Assembly (NCBI RefSeq): GCF_005869225.1
Contig: NZ_SWFP01000015.1
Coordinates: 54,787 to 118,786, forward strand
Direction of reading: 5' to 3'
DNA length: 64,000 nucleotides
Origin: Dyadobacter bucti
GTDB taxonomy: Bacteria > Bacteroidota > Bacteroidia > Cytophagales > Spirosomataceae
Shown: piece by piece, positions 18,533 to 28,200 of the stretch
How the letters are laid out: each line of letters starts with the position of its first letter
How positions within the stretch are numbered: the stretch's first letter is position 1
Translations under genes and position numbers: made by a program
The notes under the pieces: generated by a model
Databases searched by the model: none
What the model was told of the DNA's origin: nothing
The model's input: the letters and a program-made list of their open reading frames with translations, nothing else

Positions 18533-19429
18533 TCAGGCAATATCGCAAATAGTGACTCCCTGTTTTAAAGAAGCTATGTCATCTTTCCGGCTTGGGACGA
18601 ATTCTTGTCCGACAAAACCTTTGTAGCCGGTTTCGACAATTGCTTTCATGATCGACGGGTAATACAATTCTTGAGTTTCGTCAATTTCGTGCCGACCGGG
18701 AACGCCCCCCGTGTGATAATGTGCGATATACTTGTGATATTTTTTGATTGTTGCGATGACGTCGCCTTCCTGGATCTGCATATGGTAAATATCATAAAGC
18801 AGTTTAAATTTTTCGGACCCGACCATATCACAGAGCGCAGCGCCCCATTCCGTCCGGTCACACATATAATCCTTGTGATTGACTTTGCTGTTGAGCAATT
18901 CCATTACCAAAGTTACATTGTGTTTCTCAGCGATGGGTATCAGTCTTTTTAACCCTGCGGCACAATTTCTCAAACCATCAGCGTCAGACATTCCACGGCG
19001 GTTACCCGAGAAGCAAATTATTTTGTCGTAGCCCGCCGCCTGCACTTTCGGTATTACGTCCTCAAATCCTTTGATCAGTTCTTCATGATTGGCCGGATCG
19101 TTGAAACCTTTGTCGATACTTCTCGTCAGGCCTTCACCCCAGGGAAGCGCGCAGGTAAGTCCATACTTTTTGATGACCGGCCATTCTTCCTGCCCGAGCA
19201 GCTCGATGGATGTCATCCCCAATTTCTTCACTTCCTGAGCGAAGGTTTCCAACGGGATTTTGCTGTAACACCACTTGCATACCGAGTGGTTGATTTTGCC
19301 ATTCAATTTTGGGCCCAGTGCTTTTTCAGTCGCAGCCAATGCGCTGCCCATCGAAAGCGGGAATGATAATATGCCAGCGCCCGCTGCTATGTTTTTCAAA
19401 ACGGAACGTCTGCCGGATTTTTTGTTCAT
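18533..19429 (-). CDS. Tat-exported TIM-barrel sugar isomerase/epimerase, copy 1
   Basis: A 298-residue paralogue of the following gene. It has the Tat signal GRRSVLKNIAAGAGILSFP and the same barrel motifs (LVMELLNSKVNHKDYMCD, LLYDIYHMQ, AHYHTGGVPGR, VGQEFVP). The two copies differ mainly in the signal peptide, a two-residue insertion near the ALPWGEGL loop and surface positions. Catalytic positions are the same, so both should be active. Location in the periplasm fits the exported ThuA-like and cytochrome proteins of the same unit. Two cysteines (VCKWCY) occur in both copies. Confidence 0.82.
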   Translation of the reverse strand: MNKKSGRRSVLKNIAAGAGILSFPLSMGSALAATEKALGPKLNGKINHSVCKWCYSKIPLETFAQEVKKLGMTSIELLGQEEWPVIKKYGLTCALPWGEGLTRSIDKGFNDPANHEELIKGFEDVIPKVQAAGYDKIICFSGNRRGMSDADGLRNCAAGLKRLIPIAEKHNVTLVMELLNSKVNHKDYMCDRTEWGAALCDMVGSEKFKLLYDIYHMQIQEGDVIATIKKYHKYIAHYHTGGVPGRHEIDETQELYYPSIMKAIVETGYKGFVGQEFVPSRKDDIASLKQGVTICDIA

Positions 19430-19477
19430 TGTATGAATGTCTTAATATTTGATAATAATTACCAGAAATAGAGTCGA

Positions 19478-20383
19478 TTAGGGTCTTGCGCTACCTTTGG
19501 CAGCCGTAGGGAAATCCTTGGGAACGTCCTGTTTTACTTTTCCGGTGGCGACCCACTCGGTGCCCCTTTGTAATGTAGTTATAAATCCGACGCATTTCTG
19601 AGAGTAGTTTTCGTGACCGAGCGTGGTATGAAAAATGCGGCCTTTTCCGAATTGCAAAGTCATGAGCATAGGCTCGTTTTTACCCGAACCTTTTTGTTCA
19701 ACCGGACTATATGCTGTTGCCAACACAGTCATGTTTTCTGCCGGGCCTCTCAAACGGTCATATAGTTCATCTTTCTGATGAAGCCATTCCGCAGGTAATC
19801 CTTTCATGATCGGATGGGATGCATTTCTTGTTTTAACGACAAATTCGTGCTGATGTCCATGACTGCCACCAACTCCCGCCGTTGTGTCCCGTACAATTTT
19901 CCCTTTTTTTTCGTCAAAATACACATAAGGGCCAGACTTTTCATTGCGGCCTTCCCAGCCGCCAATACCAATCATTTTATTGTAGGCTTCCCATTTCGGA
20001 AAAGAGTTGTCGGCGGCGTGTACCACCACCAGGCCTCCCCCATTTTGTACAAATCTTTCAAAAGCTTCGTTTGTGGCTTCCGGCCACGGGTCACCATTAT
20101 AATTGGTCAGCAGCACATCGTATTTCGAAAAATCCGGTTTGAAGCCGCTCATGTCCCCGCCTTTTTTAGGACTTGTTACAACATCGACGGAAAAGAGACC
20201 CGTTTCTTCGAGATAGCCCTTCATCATTGCTGTCCCTTCTGTCATATTTCTATGGTTGTTCTGGCCTTCTATGATCAGGACTTTGTAAGTTTTCTTTGCC
20301 TCGGGAGTCCCGGCAGTACTTTTTGTAGCCGCTAGCCCCGCCAGCACAAATAATAATACAAAGAGTTTACGAAGTACTTTCAT
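19478..20383 (-). CDS. ThuA-like domain protein, secreted
   Basis: A 301-residue protein. The ATG at 20383 gives a good signal peptide (MKVLRKLFVLLFVLAGLAAT); a longer frame upstream is not needed. The ThuA/trehalose-utilization glutamine-amidotransferase-like fold shows in KVLIIEGQNNH, YDVLLTNYNGDPWP, GGGLVVVHAADNSF, GSHGHQHEF and GRIFHTTLGH. ThuA proteins take part in uptake or 3-keto-sugar metabolism of disaccharides in rhizobia; in Bacteroidota they accompany exported oxidoreductases. The exact reaction is unsettled. It is 49 bases from the isomerase gene and preceded by a terminator-like hairpin. Confidence 0.8.
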   Translation of the reverse strand: MKVLRKLFVLLFVLAGLAATKSTAGTPEAKKTYKVLIIEGQNNHRNMTEGTAMMKGYLEETGLFSVDVVTSPKKGGDMSGFKPDFSKYDVLLTNYNGDPWPEATNEAFERFVQNGGGLVVVHAADNSFPKWEAYNKMIGIGGWEGRNEKSGPYVYFDEKKGKIVRDTTAGVGGSHGHQHEFVVKTRNASHPIMKGLPAEWLHQKDELYDRLRGPAENMTVLATAYSPVEQKGSGKNEPMLMTLQFGKGRIFHTTLGHENYSQKCVGFITTLQRGTEWVATGKVKQDVPKDFPTAAKGSARP

Positions 20384-20400
20384 TCCCGGGATTTTTATGT

Positions 20401-20458
20401 AAAAAAATAACAGTGACGCCTGGGGTATGCAGACCAATCTGGATTCCCGGCGCCACTG
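20401..20458 (-). terminator. terminator-like hairpin inside the cytochrome-ThuA unit
   Basis: On the minus strand, CAGTGGCGCC pairs with GGCGTCACTG (one G-U), followed by TTATTTTTTTA. It lies 41 bases after the cytochrome gene stop and only 27 bases before the ThuA ATG. This leaves no obvious room for a new promoter after it, so it may set a step-down in expression. Confidence 0.6.
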
Positions 20459-20498
20459 TATTAAGTTCAATAACTCAAAATCTACTCAATTAATCAGG

Positions 20499-23198
20499 TT
20501 ACTTCCCTCCTTTCGGGGTTTTCGATGATTCTGTGTAGATCGGATTGTTTTTATTTCCACCAGACATTAAGTAAGCAACAAGGTCCTTCAATTCGTCGGG
20601 GTTCAGACCGTTGATCAACCCGGGAAGCATTACCGACACGGTAGATATTTTCGTCGATGCCACTTCTTTTTTGCTGATTTTACGAATTGTTTTTGAATCA
20701 AAAGGATTCTGTGCGATATAATAGAAATTTGCATCTTCATTGATCTGACGACCCACAACTGACTGGCCGTCTTTCAATGTATAAGAAATCGACGCGTACT
20801 GATCAGAAATAGCTTTATCGGGTTCAATGATCGCTTCAAGCATATCTTTTGCAGAGAAACGTGTTCCCAATTGCGTTAGATCAGGGCCTACATCAGCACC
20901 TTGTCCCTGAATTGTGTGACATCGGTTGCATAGTACAGCAGAGAATATCATCTTGCCACGCTCGAAATCACGGTTTTGAAGGCTGTCCTGAACCAGGGCT
21001 ACGGCTTGCTCTACTTTCCACCCACGGCCCGGACCTTTCGGCGAGTACATTTTCACCAGGTCATTTCCAGTTCCCGTAAGTAGTTCAGCACCAGATAGTT
21101 TGTTGTAGTAGGCAACTTTATCCTTCGGAACATTTTTCAGGGCCAATTGACGGGCTTTGTCGATAAACCCAATGTAGCTGCGTCCACCCTGATAGCTGAA
21201 TGCTTTATGGAACCACTTGAAATATTGCTCGCTCAATTGTGGCGTCCAGCCGGTTTTCGCACTGCTGAGCATTATGGCATAAAACGTCTGCTGCTGCGGA
21301 GGCATTTTTTCCAATAGACCAGCCAGGTCAAGGCCATACTGCGGATTTCTTAGAATAAGATCAGCAGAAGCGGTTACCATCTCGTTATCCTTATCGTCAA
21401 ATTTTTCATTTTTTGCGATCAGCCCAAGAGTCTTTTCAACGGCTTTCGGTGCTTCAAGCGTTATCAGGATTTTGCTTAAAAAACGATTTTGCAATGCATT
21501 AGGTGAAGGATATTTTGGGTTAAGATAAGCTATCACGGCCTGTTTCGTCGCTGCGTCTGGCTCGCCTGTACGATAGATCGTCAATTCGAAAGCACGCAGA
21601 AGCGCCTGTTTCTGCAGATCATCGAGCTTTGCATAGTCGATTTTGGTTAAACCTTTCAAAATAGGCCCTCCTACTTTTGCCGAATCTCCTTCACGTGCCA
21701 GCGCGATTGATGCATATATCAATGTCTGCGGGTCTTTTTCAGCATAGACTTTGTTTTCCCATTCAGCAACAGGCTGATGTTCAATCGCTAACCTTGCGGC
21801 GAAACGCAAGAAACGGTCAGGGCTTTTCAGATACGGCCAGGAGGTTTCAACTGCTTTCGGGTCTTTTTTTGCATGGAACTTTTCAAGAGCTGTGCGTTGC
21901 TTATGTTCTTCTGTTAGAACAGGCTTAACAGTGTTGGAACCCGCGGGGATATTCTGATAATCACCATAATACACACGGTAAAGATCGGATTCCAGGCGAC
22001 GGCCGCCTGTTAAGAAATACAATGCTCCATCCGGGCCAATGGCACCGTCAGTCAACGGAAGCGGTGCTCCGGAAAGGAATTCCTCATGATCGGCGGAATA
22101 GCTTGATCCGTTTGGCTTCAGATGCAGTCCGTGAACAATACCGAAACTCCAGTCGAATGCGAGTAACGTATTCTTGTATTTCGCGGGGAAGCGTGCTTCG
22201 TTCAGGTAGATAAGGTTCGTAGGGGATCCCTGGCCAATGTTCATGATCGGCGAAAGGAAGTCTGCGAATGCGGGCGATGTATTGGCAGAACCTGTTCTCC
22301 ATCCATAGTCGCCACCGCTTGTTGCATGGCAGACGCGGGTCGGACGATACCATGGCGTACCGAAATCCCATTCCATATCCGAATCATAGATGAAAAGGTC
22401 ACCTGCTTCGTTGAATGCGATATCATAGGAATTGCGGTAACCGGCGCTGACAAGCTCCCAGCTTTTTCCCTCAGGGTCGGTATGGGCGATCCATCCTCCT
22501 GGTGCATGTCTGTCGGCAGCGTGTCCCCGTGGATCTTTGATGAAGGGAAAAAGGTTATCATTTTTCCAATTGGGCATCAAAAGATATGTGTCCATTTTTG
22601 GCAGGTCCGTGAAGTTACCAGCTACCACATAAAGAGATTTTTTATCCGGTGAAAGCACAATGCTGTGCGGCCCATGCTCTCCTTCGCCAACCAAAGGTTT
22701 CAGGAGCGTGATTTTGTCGTACTGATCGTTGTTGTCGGTATCCTGCAAACGATAAAGACCGCTTCCTTTTGGAAATCTTGGATTTTGACGGTTATTGATC
22801 ATTACATAAAGGCTATTGAATGCATATAGCAAACCGTGTGCATAACCCATTGCCACTTTTGCAGTATCCCCCTCTACCCTCAGGGTTTCAACTTTTGGCT
22901 TTTCTGTTGAACCGATTGGCGGAAGAACCAGGCGGAAAAGGCCTCCGTACTGATCGGAGGTGATCATTCTGCCTTTGTCATCAAATGTCATAGAGACCCA
23001 TGAGCCATTTTTTTCTTCTGACGGGCTATATAAATGTTCAGCCTTAAATCCTTCGGGTAACTTGATCTTGTCAACTTTTGAGCCGGGGGGACGATGTTTG
23101 GCGGATCTGTTGCTTAGCATAACTCCAGAAAAAACGCCCACAGCCAGTAGGGCCGCAAGTGTCATCGGAAGTTTAGACCATTGTTTTTTTGTGTACAT
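20499..23198 (-). CDS. exported propeller/HEAT/cytochrome-c protein (PVC-type heme-binding)
   Basis: An 899-residue exported protein with an N-terminal membrane/signal segment (MTLAALLAVGVFSGVML). Residues about 45-430 form a sorbosone/glucose-dehydrogenase-like beta-propeller (PEGFKAEHLY, ITSDQYGGLFRL, HGPHSIVLSPD). A HEAT-like helical region covers about 440-730, and a C-terminal c-type cytochrome has heme motif CNRCH in LCNRCHTIQGQGADVGPDL. The architecture is the one first noted in planctomycetes and verrucomicrobia and common in Cytophagales. It likely oxidises a sugar in the periplasm and passes electrons to heme. First gene of its unit, with a shared upstream element at 23360-23401. 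Confidence 0.85.
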   Translation of the reverse strand: MYTKKQWSKLPMTLAALLAVGVFSGVMLSNRSAKHRPPGSKVDKIKLPEGFKAEHLYSPSEEKNGSWVSMTFDDKGRMITSDQYGGLFRLVLPPIGSTEKPKVETLRVEGDTAKVAMGYAHGLLYAFNSLYVMINNRQNPRFPKGSGLYRLQDTDNNDQYDKITLLKPLVGEGEHGPHSIVLSPDKKSLYVVAGNFTDLPKMDTYLLMPNWKNDNLFPFIKDPRGHAADRHAPGGWIAHTDPEGKSWELVSAGYRNSYDIAFNEAGDLFIYDSDMEWDFGTPWYRPTRVCHATSGGDYGWRTGSANTSPAFADFLSPIMNIGQGSPTNLIYLNEARFPAKYKNTLLAFDWSFGIVHGLHLKPNGSSYSADHEEFLSGAPLPLTDGAIGPDGALYFLTGGRRLESDLYRVYYGDYQNIPAGSNTVKPVLTEEHKQRTALEKFHAKKDPKAVETSWPYLKSPDRFLRFAARLAIEHQPVAEWENKVYAEKDPQTLIYASIALAREGDSAKVGGPILKGLTKIDYAKLDDLQKQALLRAFELTIYRTGEPDAATKQAVIAYLNPKYPSPNALQNRFLSKILITLEAPKAVEKTLGLIAKNEKFDDKDNEMVTASADLILRNPQYGLDLAGLLEKMPPQQQTFYAIMLSSAKTGWTPQLSEQYFKWFHKAFSYQGGRSYIGFIDKARQLALKNVPKDKVAYYNKLSGAELLTGTGNDLVKMYSPKGPGRGWKVEQAVALVQDSLQNRDFERGKMIFSAVLCNRCHTIQGQGADVGPDLTQLGTRFSAKDMLEAIIEPDKAISDQYASISYTLKDGQSVVGRQINEDANFYYIAQNPFDSKTIRKISKKEVASTKISTVSVMLPGLINGLNPDELKDLVAYLMSGGNKNNPIYTESSKTPKGGK

Positions 23199-23359
23199 TT
23201 TACAGCTCAGAGTTTAAAAAGGTAATTGATTATGAATAAACTGATGAATAACTGAATCGAATTAACGCATTCCCGAGTTTCAAAGTAAAGTTTCCGTCGT
23301 TGGGATAATACTCTTATCTTAAATAAAGCACACTTTTACTTTAAATAATCTGATTCGCG

Positions 23360-23401
23360 CAATATTAGAAGTAATCGTTGAAGACTCTATCCTGCTGTGT
23401 C
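23360..23401 (-). promoter_or_regulatory. shared bipartite promoter element, copy 1 (cytochrome/ThuA/isomerase unit)
   Basis: Minus-strand sense: GACACAGCAGGATAG (23401-23387), a 19-base spacer, then TAATATTG (23367-23360). The second box resembles the Bacteroidota -7 box TAnnTTTG. The predicted transcript leader to the ATG at 23198 would be about 155 bases. The same two boxes at the same spacing precede the SusC and DUF1549 genes. Confidence 0.65.
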
Positions 23402-23434
23402 GGGTAATAGAACCACGAATGACTATCATCGAAG

Positions 23435-23474
23435 TAAAAAAGTGCAACCAGCCGGAGCCAGAAGCACTTTTTTA
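23435..23474 (-). terminator. terminator downstream of susD
   Basis: An 11-bp perfect inverted repeat, TAAAAAAGTGC / GCACTTTTTTA, with an 18-base loop and T-runs on both strands. It separates the SusCD unit from the promoter element of the next unit. Confidence 0.7.
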
Positions 23475-23493
23475 ATTTTGAATGAGAGCATTA

Positions 23494-23690
23494 GTGAATG
23501 AGTGAATGAGTGTCAATTTTGAATTATGGGGATAGATGATTCACATGCGCATTCAAAACTTTAGTATTGCATCCGTTCAAGCTAATTCACTCATTCAGAA
23601 TTCACACATTCACTCATTGGGAAATTATTCAGTCATTCATTCACTCATTCACTCATTCAAAATTGATCGTTATTCAATCATTCAAAATTC
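23494..23690. repeat. GAGTGAAT/ATTCACTC octamer tract with long inverted repeat
   Basis: Degenerate tandem copies of the octamer GAGTGAAT on the left (23494-23512) and of its complement ATTCACTC on the right (about 23585-23660). TGAATGAGTGAATGAGTG (23495-23512) is perfectly complementary to 23642-23659. CAATTTTGAAT at 23514-23524 recurs inverted at 23656-23666. The tract lies directly after the susD stop. Confidence 0.75.
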
Positions 23691-23693
23691 GAC

Positions 23694-25202
23694 CTAAAAA
23701 TGAGGCGTCAAGGCTGCTTCAACAGCCGGCAGGCCATAGTAATCGTCCAAAACCGTAAATGCATTCGGTGGAGGAACGGCACCTTTCGGGAAATAGTAGG
23801 CCTGTGGATTTGCTTTCACCTTCGCTCCATAAGCACCGATGATCTCCTTCACGCGGCCGGTACGGGTCAGGTCAAACCAGCGTTTGTTTTCAAATGCCAG
23901 CTCAACACGCCGTTCTTTGAAAATCGCCTCCCGCATATCTGCCTGCGATGTAGCCTTCGTGGCGGCAAGACCAGCACGTGTGCGAACCTGGTTCAGAAAT
24001 GGTGCTGCTTCTGCCGGTCTTCCTTGCTCGTTGAGGACTTCGGCCATAAAAAGCAGAACTTCCGAATACCGGTACACAGGCCAGTTTTGGCCCGTATTGT
24101 TATGCAGAGAGTGTGTTTTTGCGTATTTTTTGATATAAGGGTACACCTTGTTATCGGCAAGACTACCACTCAAAGTAACATAACCAATCGAAATATCTTT
24201 CCGCTTGTCATCCGCTTCATAAGCCGCGATCAGATCAGGAGTAGGAATGTTGTTACTTTCCTGTGAAGTCGGCTGAGGGTTTGATGTACCGGTGATCGGC
24301 GCAATTTCGGCGGCAGATATCGGAGAAGGAATGAAACGGTATATCTGGTTACCGTTGTATCCGGCCGAGCCTTCCATATACTGGATCTCGAATACTGACT
24401 CAGCATTGTTCTTGTTTCCACTGGTTGTCGAGAACGCATTGGCATAATCAGGCATTAATGTGTAGCCATCGTTTGTAATGACGTCTTTCAATAGTGGTTC
24501 CGCCAGCGGCCATTTTTTCTGGGTAATATAAAGGTTGGCAAGTACTACCTTGGCAGCACCGGATGTTGCCCGCCCTGCTTCCTGTTTTGCCTTATTCAAA
24601 AGCAGCGAACTAGCCTCTTTTGCATCCTTTTCGATCTGCGCGTAAATTTCTTCGGTGGTTGCCAATGGTAACGGAGCATCCTCGCGACCGGTTACAGGAA
24701 CAAGGTGAAGCGGCACTTTGCCAAACAAACGAACCAGATCAAAGTACGCGAAAGACCTCAGAAACAATGCCTGACCTTTCAGGTTTTTCTTTTTTTCTGC
24801 ATCAAAGTCCACGCCGTCGATTAATGCAAGAATCTGATTTGTCCTTGCAATGATTTGATAATTAAGGCGGTATTGAACCAGTACGTTATCATTGGCTGTA
24901 ACACCACCGGCAGTCGGGACAGCGAAATCGGCGACATTTTCCGTCGCGTCAACCGCCCCGTACAAAGTGTTTCTGGCATAATAACTATTGTCTGAATGCA
25001 TTTCCTCAAGCACCCATGCGCGTTCGTTGTACATCTGCCGGAACGGTACATAAGCAGCGTTCACAGCTTGTTGGAAATCAGCTTCTTTTACAAAGAAAAT
25101 GCCTGCGCTCAATGCCGTTTCAGGGATTACCGTTAAGAATTCTTCACGGCAAGCTGTTAACGAAAGTGTAAGAAGCCAGGTCGCTATATATTTTGCTTTC
25201 AT
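23694..25202 (-). CDS. SusD-like outer-membrane lipoprotein
   Basis: A 502-residue surface glycan-binding protein of the SusD/RagB family. The lipoprotein signal ends at LTA-Cys (LLTLSLTACREEFL). The helical TPR-like core carries the usual signatures: GIFFVKEADFQQAVNAAYVP, ALFLRSFAYFDLVRLFG, YRYSEVLLFMAEVLNEQG and RRVELAFENKRWFDLTRTGR. It follows susC by 40 bases and forms the lid of that transporter. The bound sugar or peptide cannot be read from sequence. Confidence 0.92.
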   Translation of the reverse strand: MKAKYIATWLLTLSLTACREEFLTVIPETALSAGIFFVKEADFQQAVNAAYVPFRQMYNERAWVLEEMHSDNSYYARNTLYGAVDATENVADFAVPTAGGVTANDNVLVQYRLNYQIIARTNQILALIDGVDFDAEKKKNLKGQALFLRSFAYFDLVRLFGKVPLHLVPVTGREDAPLPLATTEEIYAQIEKDAKEASSLLLNKAKQEAGRATSGAAKVVLANLYITQKKWPLAEPLLKDVITNDGYTLMPDYANAFSTTSGNKNNAESVFEIQYMEGSAGYNGNQIYRFIPSPISAAEIAPITGTSNPQPTSQESNNIPTPDLIAAYEADDKRKDISIGYVTLSGSLADNKVYPYIKKYAKTHSLHNNTGQNWPVYRYSEVLLFMAEVLNEQGRPAEAAPFLNQVRTRAGLAATKATSQADMREAIFKERRVELAFENKRWFDLTRTGRVKEIIGAYGAKVKANPQAYYFPKGAVPPPNAFTVLDDYYGLPAVEAALTPHF

Positions 25203-25242
25203 ATTCTGATATTTGAGTTGATAAGTTAAATGACGTGCCGGA

Positions 25243-28200
25243 TCAGAAGTTGAGATTCACACCCAAAGTCCAGGTACGTGGTACAGGATAGTTGGAGAAA
25301 TCCACACCCTGACTTAGGTTCCCACCGTCGCCGTTACCGTCACCCTGTGCACTGGTTTCAGGGTTAGGTCCGCCCCAGTATTTGGTGAAGACATATACCT
25401 GCTGGATCGAGCCATAAATACGGGCAGATTTGAATAGCTTATTCACCTTGCCGATGTTATAGCCTATCGTGATATTCTTGATCGTAAAGTATGATGCGTC
25501 AGCCACAAAATGCGAGCTGTTCCAGTCACGCTCAATACCAGTGAAGTTACCGCCGTTGTTAGTAGCTCCGTACATTCCGTTGCCCTCACTGATAACAGTA
25601 GTAGCAACACCGCGTCCTTCAACAATTGTATTTTTAACACGGAAGCGGTCTTTCACACCAGCAACCATATTGAACACACCGTCGAGGTTGGCGGTACTGT
25701 AAAGGTGACGAACCCAAAGCTGGTTACCGTAAGAACCTGATCCCGCGATAGAGAAATCCCAGTTTCCATATTTCAGGTCATTTACAATTCCGTAAGTAAA
25801 TTTAGGGAAAGGATTACCGATAATCGTCCGGTCATCGGCGTCACCACCGTAAGTGATTTTGCCGTCCCCATTGACATCTTTCAGTTTAATCGTACCGATC
25901 GCCGAACGTCCGTCAATCACAGGTGAGTTTTTCAGCTCTTCTGCATTCTTGTAAAATCCTTCTTTCACCATACCATAGAACTGTCCGAACGGCTGACCCA
26001 CCTGCGTAATGTGGAAGCTCCCGTATACCCTGTCGATACCAGGTGCCAGTTCCATCACTTTATTTCTGTTGAAAGAAATGTTTGCATTTGTTGTCCATTT
26101 AAGTTTGCCCTCCAGATTTCTGGTTGTCAAAGAAAATTCGTGGCCCCAGAATTTGATCTCGCCGATGTTGTCATTGTAGAAAGGGAAACCAGATTCCTGA
26201 GGAATCTGCACAGCATATAAAAGATTGGTGGTCCGCTTGGTGTAATAGTCATAGATAAACTGGATACGGTCGTTAAACAAACCGAGGTCCATTCCCAAGT
26301 CAAATTGTTTGGTAGTTTCCCATCCCAGATTTCTGTTTGCCAGAGACGTCACTACCGCGCCGGTAGCAATTGTACTGCCGAATACTGCATTTACAGTGTT
26401 GCTCACAAGTGGATATTGGGTGTAGTTACCAATGTTATTGTTACCGATTACCCCGAAGCTACCACGGATCTTCGCGAAAGAAACCTGCCTTACGTTTTTA
26501 AGGAATTCTTCATCTGAAACCACCCAGCCTGCAGATGCAGAAGGGAATGTACCCCACAGATTGTCGGCACCGAAGCGAGAGGACCCGTCGGCACGTATAG
26601 CAGCCGTAAAGAGGTATTTTCCTTTGTAGTTATAAGAAAGACGGGACAGATAGGAAGTCAAAGCCCATTCATTTACACCGCTGAGTGTACCGCCCCGGTT
26701 GATATTGATCGCAGCCTGGATCGTTGGCAGCCTGTCGTCTGTATAAGTGTCGGCCTGAATGCGGCTAAAATCCTGACGGTAACGTTGTTGGGTGAACCCT
26801 GCCAGTAATTCAAAGTTGTGATCGCCAAAGCTGCGGTTATAAACGGCAGTGTTTTCGTTCAGCCAGCCCACATTTTCAAGTGCCTGGCGGATAGAAACGG
26901 CCGTAGTTGGGATCGGAACGTTGATAGCACTGGTAGCCGTCGAAGGGTTGAAGAAGAAAAATTTGTTGTTTTCATATTCAACATTCAACGTGGCTCTCAA
27001 CTTAAGACCCGGGATTGGGCTAAGCACCAGATATGTGTTGCCCAGCAGCTTCGTATTCTTGTTTTCGTTGATCAGCTCTTCAGCAGCACGGACCCAGTTC
27101 GGATAGTTGAAGATATTTCCTGTACTGGATGGAAAATTGTTCACTTTGGTCAGTTCTCCGTTTGCGTCACGAATTGGCATTACCGGCCAGGTGTGCAGTG
27201 CATTGAAGAGTATACCAGTTCCCCGGTCGCCGTCTGTTCTGGGCGTATTGTCATAAATGTACTGCGGAGCAATGTTAAAACCGATCTGAACTTTGTCGGA
27301 AACATCGTACTCTGAGTTCATACGCAGTGAATAACGTTTGTAATCGTTATTGATCACGACACCTTTCTGATTGAAGATCCCAGCCACAACAGATGTTTTC
27401 AACTTCTCTTTGTTTGAAGTAATGGTGAGGTTGTAGCTTTGTATAGGCGCCGAACGCAAAACAGCATCGTACCAGTCACTGTTTTTGTTTGCCCATTCTT
27501 GTGGGTTCTGAAATTCTGTGGGCACCGGCTTCAGTTCATCTTCGTAAAATTCTTTTTTGAACTGCGCAAATTCAACGGCATTCAGCATTTTAACCCGGCC
27601 TTTTTCCGGTACATTCTGAGTCCCGTAATAAGCAGTAAGCCCAATGTTTGTTTCACCCGGTTTTCCTCGTTTTGTTGTGATAAGTACAACACCGTTGGCT
27701 GCGCGTGAACCATACAAAGAAGTTGATGCAGCATCTTTTAACACAGATATGTCTTCAATTTCATCCGGGTTCAATGCACCGATATTCCCGGTTATCGGGA
27801 AACCATCAATTACATACAGCGGATCGCTACCTGCGGATACGGATACCTGTCCGCGAACACGGACGGACATTCCCTGGCCGGGCTTACCAGTGGTCTGGTT
27901 GATCTGGACACCAGCAAGGCGGCCTTGTAATTTTTGCGTAATCTGGGATACCGGAACATCTTTGATATCTGCTGCGCTTACCGTTTGTACGGCGCCGGTA
28001 ATTTCTCTTTTCAGCTGGCTACCATAACCAACAACAACCACTTCGGTAAGTGCTTTTGAGTCATTTGCAAGTTTCACATTGATAGTGTTGCTACCTGTAA
28101 GTGCAACTTCCTGAGAAAGAAATCCAACAGAAGAAAATATCAGCACTCCACCCTGATCCGGCACATTGATGCTGAAGTCACCTTCGGCGTCCGTTACCGT

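Noticed and set aside
23494..23690. Repeats near susD as a possible CRISPR array
   Set aside because: The units are 8 bases, degenerate and without spacers of constant length, and no cas gene is nearby; a simple-sequence tract fits better.
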